Shown: positions 57,740 to 64,000 of the stretch, piece by piece
How positions within the stretch are numbered: position 1 is the stretch's first letter
Layout of the letters: every line of letters starts with the position of its first letter
From: Flectonema sp. DT1601
Lineage: Eukaryota; Euglenozoa; Diplonemea; Diplonemida; Diplonemidae
Reading direction: 5' to 3'
DNA length: 64,000 nucleotides
NCBI GenBank assembly: GCA_964019425.1
Contig: OZ025791.1
Span: 372,001 to 436,000, forward strand
The notes under the pieces: generated by a model
The model's input: only the letters and a program-made list of their open reading frames with translations
What the model was told of the DNA's origin: nothing
Databases searched by the model: none
Program-made: the position numbers and the translations under genes

Positions 57740-58214
57740 ATTCGTTTTTTAACAAAACACTGATTGAAAAAAAAATATATATAATTTTTTAAGACAAAGC
57801 AGATGCATTCACCATTCTTATTTAACTCACCCATCACATTGCTAAGTCCTTTTTGAATCAAACTTACTTCACAAAGGGAACAAACAACACGGCGGTCCGT
57901 AGTTAAAATGATTTTTTGATGATGCCAAACAGGTGTTAAGAAGGAACTAAGAAATACATAACTAACTTGCTAAGTGTTTTGAAAACTTGAATTGACACTT
58001 AAATCACAAAAAAGCTTTTTTATCATTGTATTTTTAAAAAAGAAAAAAAAAAAAGATTACTTCGAGCTTTTTTTCCTCGCAAAAATAGAATGAAGAAGCC
58101 CACCGAGATTAAATCTGACGTGATGAACATTTCGATAGATCGAGTTCCTTCCTTTAGGATTTACACAGAAAAAATTTTAATTTTTTCTGCGAGCGAGAAC
58201 AATGGTTGTCGAAA
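57740..58214. other. Intergenic spacer
   Basis: About 475 bases, AT-rich. No coding signal or notable repeat. Confidence 0.5.
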
Positions 58215-59636
58215 TCAAACGTCGCATTCGTGACGGGGTTTTACTTCTCCTAAATTGATGTACACGAGACTCGAAGATGTAATAATTAAATTAACACAAC
58301 AACCAAGAATCATACCCGTCCAGAACCCGTGGACTCCCATGTCACAATAAAATCCGAGATAAAGTCCGAAAGGGACACCACAAATCCAATAAGCGATTGT
58401 AGTACAATAGAATGAAACCTCTTGAAGACCTGCTCCACACATAGCACCGTTTAGAACAGCTTGTAAAGTAGTTAAAACATAAAACCTACTAACAGGAATC
58501 ATTAATGACGACGTCAGAATCACAGTTGCTGGATCTTCAGAATACCCAACCAACCACTGTGACAGCTCATCCTTATAAATAACAATACTGTAAGAGGCTA
58601 CTGTTGATATACAAAGTGCAATTAACAGGTGTAGAAGGACTGTTTGCTTTGCTCTTTTTGGGTACTTTGATCCTAACCAGTGGCCTACTCTAACAGTACA
58701 GGATATACATAGAGCGTATGAAACTTGATACAATACTGTTAGTAGAGTATTGGTTACAGCATTTGCTGTGAGTTGAGTCCTATTAAGACGTCCAGCAGCA
58801 ATCACTAAGACTTCACTTGACCACCACTCAGCCATCATTGCAAGCATAGCGGGTAGTGCTAACCTCGCATAAGATTTCAACTTCTGCAGTGAAGGCAACA
58901 TAGGAACTTGATTAATTGGACCTAACTCTCTACTCAATACAATCGCAAATATCGCAAACAGTAAACCCATACTCAGGGGTGGACTGTTCTGGGGAGAGAC
59001 AACTTTTCCCACAACCCGAAGTAGTCCAAATAATAAAAATATACCACTTCCACATATCAGAGCACCAGGCCAAGGACGTAATAACGACTCAAGCATACGT
59101 CTATACGATATGAAAATAGCGTAGAATGGAAATGTTAAGGTGGAGAGAAGCAGGTAAGTTACGGCGTCGGTGCTGACTACCGGGTCTTGACCGATGCTGT
59201 CGAGAAAAGCAGGCAGCAGTGGAACAAGTGAAAGAGGAACTAATGTCCATAAAACATGTGTGAGTAATGCTGCATTCATGAAGTCTTCAGGAACACCAAC
59301 ACCTCCTATTTGTGAAGCACCGTGAGCTTGTGATGCTAAAGTTGTTAACGCAGTTGATAAACCTGAAATAGCAGCCCATCCCATTATTGTTGTTAAACTC
59401 ATCCCAAGTGTTACTCCTGCCAAGTGTTGTGGTGCTTCTCTATTCACATAATTCATCGATATCAAGTTCATTGAGTATTGTCCAAACCCTCTCACAATTA
59501 AAGGTCCCGTTATTGCAACTACTAAAGGTCCCTCTTTTAAAATAAACTTCCCAATATTACCAGTCGTTGGAAGCTGATTGCTACGCGAACTGCTTGGGGA
59601 TCCAACTCCCCCAAGGAGTGGATCACATTCTCCCAT
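58215..59636 (-). CDS. MATE-family multidrug/toxin exporter
   Basis: A 473-residue membrane protein with about 12 hydrophobic segments, the family's usual size. The soluble head is short (MGECDPLLGGVGS). Family markers are AISGLSTALTTLASQAHGA in helix 2-3, MMAEWWSSEVLVIAAGRL in the second half (the eukaryotic MATE WW-E-LV motif), and VRVGHWLGSKYPKRAK between repeats. It would exchange organic cations or toxins for H+ or Na+ at the plasma or vacuolar membrane. The Gln/Glu residues needed for transport appear to be retained. Confidence 0.92.
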   Translation of the reverse strand: MGECDPLLGGVGSPSSSRSNQLPTTGNIGKFILKEGPLVVAITGPLIVRGFGQYSMNLISMNYVNREAPQHLAGVTLGMSLTTIMGWAAISGLSTALTTLASQAHGASQIGGVGVPEDFMNAALLTHVLWTLVPLSLVPLLPAFLDSIGQDPVVSTDAVTYLLLSTLTFPFYAIFISYRRMLESLLRPWPGALICGSGIFLLFGLLRVVGKVVSPQNSPPLSMGLLFAIFAIVLSRELGPINQVPMLPSLQKLKSYARLALPAMLAMMAEWWSSEVLVIAAGRLNRTQLTANAVTNTLLTVLYQVSYALCISCTVRVGHWLGSKYPKRAKQTVLLHLLIALCISTVASYSIVIYKDELSQWLVGYSEDPATVILTSSLMIPVSRFYVLTTLQAVLNGAMCGAGLQEVSFYCTTIAYWICGVPFGLYLGFYCDMGVHGFWTGMILGCCVNLIITSSSLVYINLGEVKPRHECDV

Positions 59637-59906
59637 ACTTTATGAGAGACGCTGTGCAAATAATAATTATAATAAAAACAAACTAACTAACATTGGGCTT
59701 GGGGTCATAGAGGATATGCCTGACAAGAAAGGAATATGAATATTGCTGTTTGAATCTTCAAAGCACTCCAGCTAAACGAATACTAATAAAAGAGATGACG
59801 AATACAATAAATATGTAAACAGATACTCAAGTACAGATACTAATACAATACAGGTGGTTGCAAAAGCGCTGGTAGCGCTTGTGAAATCGCTTTTTTATAA
59901 CAGGAA

Positions 59907-61508
59907 TTACACAGTGCCTCCACGGACCCCAGTACGGGGAACTGTACCCGGAGATGTGTTGTTGGCAGCAGTGTTTTTTACAGAATTCATAGCAGCACCC
60001 TGAATCAAATGGTGACCACCACTAACATGAGCAGATTGTGGTGAAGGTGAAGCGTTTACAGAATTGTAAGCTGCTGCAGGGTTTTGTTTGAAGTATTCTT
60101 CCCAAGTAAGACCACTTTCCCGAACAGCTGCAGTATGATGAGAACTTCCAGGTCCTTGTGAACGACGGGGTGTACCCACAACTGATACAGCCGCTTTATT
60201 AATTCTCACAGCTGAACACAAGACTCTACTGAGAGTATCGTACTCTGGAACTCGATTGCAATGAAACTGAACGACTCTGTCTCTGAAGGTCAGAACCATA
60301 CAACCATTTAACATATATTTAACTCTTTTTGGTCGATTTGGATCTCGATCATCAATCACAGCACCAAACAGATCATCACCATCACGATATTCAGCGAATG
60401 CCGGATCTGTTGATGCTCCCACTCCGGCTTTGAAAGAACGCAATTCGTTTAGTGGGCACATGTCTGCGTAGTCTCCCTCAAGAGTTGGGGAATTGAACCA
60501 AATTAACCAAGGGAATAGTCTTCTGTGTTTATCAACAAAGGGCATCACATTCATCCATTTACGTTGTGGACCAGCTCGTAGACCGTAACGAGTCAGTGGA
60601 ACGAGGATGCTGCCAAGAGCAGTCCAGTCGTCACATAATCGCTGATCAGAAAGCCACGGTTCCATAGCTGCTGGGTCGTCTATCCCACGAAGGAAGAAAA
60701 GTTGTTTTATGAAGTCGGCACCAGTACAATTTCGAGGGTCATGTGTAGGAGCAACAGCAAGAGAACCAACTGCTGATTGCCTATCTGAAAGTCTATCAGA
60801 CATCTGGTCCATTGTCATTGCTGGCTCATCAACTGGTGGTGATAGTGGGACTGGATCAATATGTCTCTCAACGGGTGTTGGAGTTTTCTTTGGAACTACA
60901 TTTCTCTCAACAGGTTTATCGTATAACCTCCTATCCCATTCTGGATGTGGAGGTGTTCTCTGACCATGCCACACAGGTTGTACAACTCTCAAACTCATCG
61001 AGTGAGCGTCCATATTCGACATATCAACAACTCGATTTGCTGAAATAGTTGCTGGTGGTACACTAACTCTTGGGGCTAGCCATGGTTCAGGTGCAGGAGT
61101 TCGAGTAGCTCTACTTGGACTTGCTGGAGGAGTAATAATTCGAGGAGAAGTTACCTTATGATACCCTGGACTTGGACTTTCATACTTTGGTTGGTAGGCT
61201 GGAAGGATAATTGGCGCAGGGTCGGCAGCAGTTGGAGACATTCGTTTTCTTGCTCTTTCGAATAAGGGCCGGAGCTCAATTCTTGCACTGTCAGGGCTGG
61301 GGGATCTCCTTCCACTACCAAAAGCTCTGGTTACCATGATAGGAGTGATAGGTGATGCCATCTGTGGTGTAGACATCCCACCTAAACGTTCATACGCACC
61401 TGATCTTCTCGGATCTGAACGAATTTCACGTGAGCTCCGCATGTCTGCTCTATGAATGCGGTCCGGTGATGGAGATAACCTCATTCGAGGAAACTTATCC
61501 TCCTCCAT
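59907..61508 (-). CDS. Ser/Pro-rich protein with a conserved-looking C-terminal domain
   Basis: A 533-residue protein. Residues 1-260 are low-complexity with many SPSP, TP and RR motifs, probably disordered and phosphorylated. Residues of about 265-450 look globular: ADFIKQLFFLRGIDDPAAME, KWMNVMPFVDKHRRLFPWLI, then VKYMLNGCMVLTFRDRVVQFHCNRV, a beta-rich stretch that faintly recalls a polo-box strand pattern, although I would not rely on it. The tail is Asn/Ser-rich. No enzyme motif is visible. A cytoskeletal or kinase-substrate adaptor is a guess. Confidence 0.6.
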   Translation of the reverse strand: MEEDKFPRMRLSPSPDRIHRADMRSSREIRSDPRRSGAYERLGGMSTPQMASPITPIMVTRAFGSGRRSPSPDSARIELRPLFERARKRMSPTAADPAPIILPAYQPKYESPSPGYHKVTSPRIITPPASPSRATRTPAPEPWLAPRVSVPPATISANRVVDMSNMDAHSMSLRVVQPVWHGQRTPPHPEWDRRLYDKPVERNVVPKKTPTPVERHIDPVPLSPPVDEPAMTMDQMSDRLSDRQSAVGSLAVAPTHDPRNCTGADFIKQLFFLRGIDDPAAMEPWLSDQRLCDDWTALGSILVPLTRYGLRAGPQRKWMNVMPFVDKHRRLFPWLIWFNSPTLEGDYADMCPLNELRSFKAGVGASTDPAFAEYRDGDDLFGAVIDDRDPNRPKRVKYMLNGCMVLTFRDRVVQFHCNRVPEYDTLSRVLCSAVRINKAAVSVVGTPRRSQGPGSSHHTAAVRESGLTWEEYFKQNPAAAYNSVNASPSPQSAHVSGGHHLIQGAAMNSVKNTAANNTSPGTVPRTGVRGGTV

Positions 61509-62394
61509 AATATTTTATAAAAATATTAATTAAACCTTGTTAGAGAAATAATATAAACAAAACTACTTTAAATATCCGACGATCAAAAATAATTGAAACG
61601 GAGTAAAGAATTTTATTTAGATTACTTTGCCTGTACGACAAGCCTCACAGTATCAGATCAAGGATACCTTGATTTCACTGCATCAAACAAATTAAAAAGA
61701 ACGAAATAAAATAAAACAAAAAAGAAGTCTCCTCGCATCATCTTTTTTTTCCTTTTTTCTTTAATATTTATGGTACTCAGCGGGAGAATTCATTTTTTTT
61801 TTCTTTTTTTCGTGTACTAAGAAAAGTCTTAACTTTTTTGGTTCAAAACCGCAACTATAAAAAGAAGACAATACATTTGGGCCAGTCAGTCAGGAAAACA
61901 AAAATAATATTCAAACATGTGTACAAACTAATATTGTTGGTGAGCTGCAAATCACAATAAGGAATACATTGCGCACCTTTTTTTTTACAATCAGATGATT
62001 GCTGGTTGAAAATTGATCCAAAAAAAACGAGCAAGAAAAACAGCAATCCACCTACCTATTCCGGTTGCTGATGAAGATAAATCCAGGAACAGCTTCTGTG
62101 GTTAACGAGATATATAGTTAGCGCACAGTACCAGTTAAGTAGATGTGCAAAAGAGAAAAGCCTGAGCGAAAACTATTTTTGTAGTTTCCTATTAATTCCA
62201 CGTGTACGAAATACGAGTTATTTATCTTAATTATTTACCTATTTTTAAAAAAAAATAAAAAAACATAAAAAAAAAAAAAAATTTAAAAAAAAAAAAAAAA
62301 GAGAACTAAACTTTTTTAACACAAATAAAAATAAAGGATTAGTAGGGTTACAATAACTACGCTTTGATAAGTTACAAGCGCAGAGTTAAATATA
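61509..62394. other. Intergenic spacer
   Basis: About 890 bases, strongly AT-rich with mixed A and T runs around 61740-61810 and 62245-62310. Short frames here are low-complexity and not called. Confidence 0.55.
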
Positions 62395-63969
62395 TTACTC
62401 AGCGACTTCACGAATAAGAGAGGAGTCCATTCTTTGACCAGCAGGCGGTGGCCAAAACACACCTCCACTTTCTTTTGGTTTGGTAGGGGAGTAAGGAGCG
62501 AAATCTTCCTGATGGTCATCAACTTCCCATTCCCCGTCTTCAGGTTCTTCCTCTTCTTCTTCTTCCTCCGCGACAATCCTTTGCGGGCTCACTTCGTTGC
62601 TATTTTTCATTACTTCAGACAGTTTTGGAGCTGAGAATTGTTCCTTTTCACGTTTTGTTTGGAATCCATAAGACGGAGCCTTGACCATTCCTTTTTCACT
62701 TTCTGCTCGCGCCATTACTACCATTCTGAGATGGACTTTTCCGACTAACAGTCCAGAGCTATCTGAACACTCAAACCAATTATCTACCGTGTGCTTCTCT
62801 TTTAATGACAAGTAAAATAATAATGGTATTTTACAAATTCCTAATGTCTTATGTTGCATCAGTTTGTTGTGTTTTAATTTGACCAGCAGGTACTGTTTTT
62901 TTTATTTTAATTCATTCGTTATAATACCGAAGTGGTGTATTAAAGTATAAAATCATACCTGAGCGTTCTTTACTTCTGTGAAGAACTCAAATGCTTCATT
63001 CCATTTTGGGTGTTTGGTATCTTTTTGAACTTTTGTTTCCCTACACACTTCTTCCTTGTTTGGAAGAGCTAATTTAACGTATGTTGATTTTGATGAAGAC
63101 ATTAGCTCTCCGCTAACTACTTCAACAATTAGTTTGCGTGTTTCCATCTTCACACCCGTAACTTTAAAAGCCTTTCCTATTTGAGAGGGTGCTCCTCCAG
63201 GCACTCGTAATTTCAAGTGAAGTTCACCAGTTCGCTTTCCTGGTCCTAATTTTAATGGAAACCAATTATCAACAACAGTTGTGTCTGTGAAAGGCAAGAA
63301 AAACTTCATCGGAATTGCTACCAGTCCAATACGTGTCCAACTGAAACCCTTTTTGTTATTAACTGAAAACACTAAGTAGTATCCTTCATGAAGTGCTGCT
63401 GGGAATTCAAAAGACTCAAACCACGATGGTTGATCTCCTTCTTTTACACTACTTCTATGCATAGTATCGTCGATAGGTACTCCTCTGGTGTTAACAGTTT
63501 TACAGACGGACATTTTTACTTGAGGATAGAGTTTACCTTCTACTTCAAGTTTACCAGCTATTAATTCAACAATAATTCTATTACCTGAGTATTGATGACG
63601 AGGTCTTGTTCTAACGGATACCTTTGGAGATGATGGAGTGTAGGTATTTGATCTTCTTCTCGTGTTGGGTTTCTCACTTTCAATATTTAATGATAAACCT
63701 CTATCCTCTGGTGTCATATGTGGTGATTTTGATTCTTCAGTAACACCATGAGTAGCAGTGTCTAGAAGTCGTAATATTTTCTTTCGATGTCCCATTTTCT
63801 CAACTCCTAAATGTAGTAAGTCAGAGTCGCTTAGTCTCATCACGTCTTCGACATCTTCGAATCCGTTCGCTTCAAACATATCAATATATTCACCAAATCC
63901 ATTTAACGATAAGAAGTCCGCAACCGTTTGAGATATACATGATGGATCAGAGTGTTGCGGTGACGACAT
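62395..63969 (-). CDS. SAM domain plus two C2-like domains, two exons
   Basis: Exon 1 (63969-62959, 337 codons) joined to exon 2 (62892-62395) gives 502 residues. A SAM domain at 14-72 (VADFLSLNGFGEYIDMF ... LGVEKMGHRKKILRLL) should oligomerise. A first C2-like domain at about 130-255 starts RIIVELIAGKLEVEG and contains VVDNWFPLKLG. The second, from about 277, starts KLIVEVVSGELMSS, has KHPKWNEAFEFF, crosses the intron as VKNAQ-YLLVKLKHNKL and ends TVDNWFECSDSS...GKVHLRM. Calcium-binding Asp clusters are mostly absent, so lipid or protein binding without Ca2+ is likely. The acidic tail includes nine glutamates in a row. TTTTGTCAG ends 12 nt before the ATG. Confidence 0.88.
62893..62958 (-). 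other. Predicted 66-nt spliceosomal intron
   Basis: The donor is CAG|GTATGA and the acceptor AAAAAAAACAG, phase 0. The last 20 bases are A-rich with no pyrimidine tract. Removal joins the two halves of a C2 domain exactly at a beta-strand; retention would stop translation after one codon. Strongest intron case in the window. Confidence 0.88.
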
Positions 63970-63981
63970 CTTTTGAGCAAC

Positions 63982-63995
63982 CTGACAAAATAGAT
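63982..63995 (-). promoter_or_regulatory. Candidate trans-splice acceptor of SAM-C2 gene
   Basis: On the minus strand a TATCTATTTTGTCAG ending lies 12 nt before the ATG at 63969. A pyrimidine-rich tract precedes it, unlike the A-rich acceptor of the intron in the same gene. Confidence 0.5.
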
Positions 63996-64000
63996 AATAA

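Overview
The window is nuclear DNA of a eukaryote and holds 28 protein genes, all on the minus strand, mostly as uninterrupted reading frames with short AT-rich spacers. Upstream of most start codons, on the coding strand, lies a pyrimidine-rich tract ending in AG, followed within about 10-40 nt by the ATG. A long one-directional gene cluster, few introns and polypyrimidine-AG acceptors at gene 5' ends together suggest polycistronic transcription with spliced-leader trans-splicing. A free-living euglenozoan (kinetoplastid or diplonemid relative) is my best guess; this is inference, and no spliced-leader gene is visible. Three genes also contain a short conventional GT-AG intron (64, 66 and 72 nt), inferred because splicing restores a domain or a plausible C-terminus.

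Layout, left to right. 1-157: start of a small membrane protein cut by the window edge. 2.3-7.1 kb: cysteinyl-tRNA synthetase with an abnormal KMSKS loop, and a CLPTM1-family membrane protein. 7.1-10.8 kb: gene desert rich in A/T homopolymers. 10.8-14.8 kb: a cyclin, a leucine-rich-repeat protein and a parallel beta-helix protein with an intron. 14.8-19.1 kb: second desert. 19.1-25.3 kb: a small protein with a CaaX-like end, an unrecognised protein, a WW-domain protein with an intron, a BLUF plus class III cyclase-homology protein, and a type II membrane protein with a zinc/SH3-like head and a lumenal cyclophilin-like domain. 25.4-29.5 kb: an ABHD14-type hydrolase, an RBM22/Slt11-like splicing factor without an RRM, a TPM-domain membrane protein and a small two-helix membrane protein. 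29.8-37.3 kb: two probably mitochondrial helical-repeat RNA-binding proteins and a large nucleolar-looking protein.

38.0-54.5 kb: the outstanding feature, five tandem genes each encoding a secreted protein of about 920 residues in which a sialate O-acetylesterase-type SGNH esterase is fused to a GH27 alpha-galactosidase. A core of 348 residues is nearly identical in all five, whereas the N-terminal region and the galactosidase pocket loops differ. The spacers look unrelated, so the copies are old duplicates whose cores have been homogenised. I infer a digestive enzyme set, for example for food-vacuole or extracellular glycan breakdown, with diversified specificity.

54.6-64 kb: a divergent sirtuin, an Afi1/AVL9-type DENN protein, a MATE transporter, an unrecognised Ser/Pro-rich protein and a SAM plus tandem C2 protein with an intron. 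I recognised no rRNA, tRNA, CRISPR array, transposon or viral element by eye.
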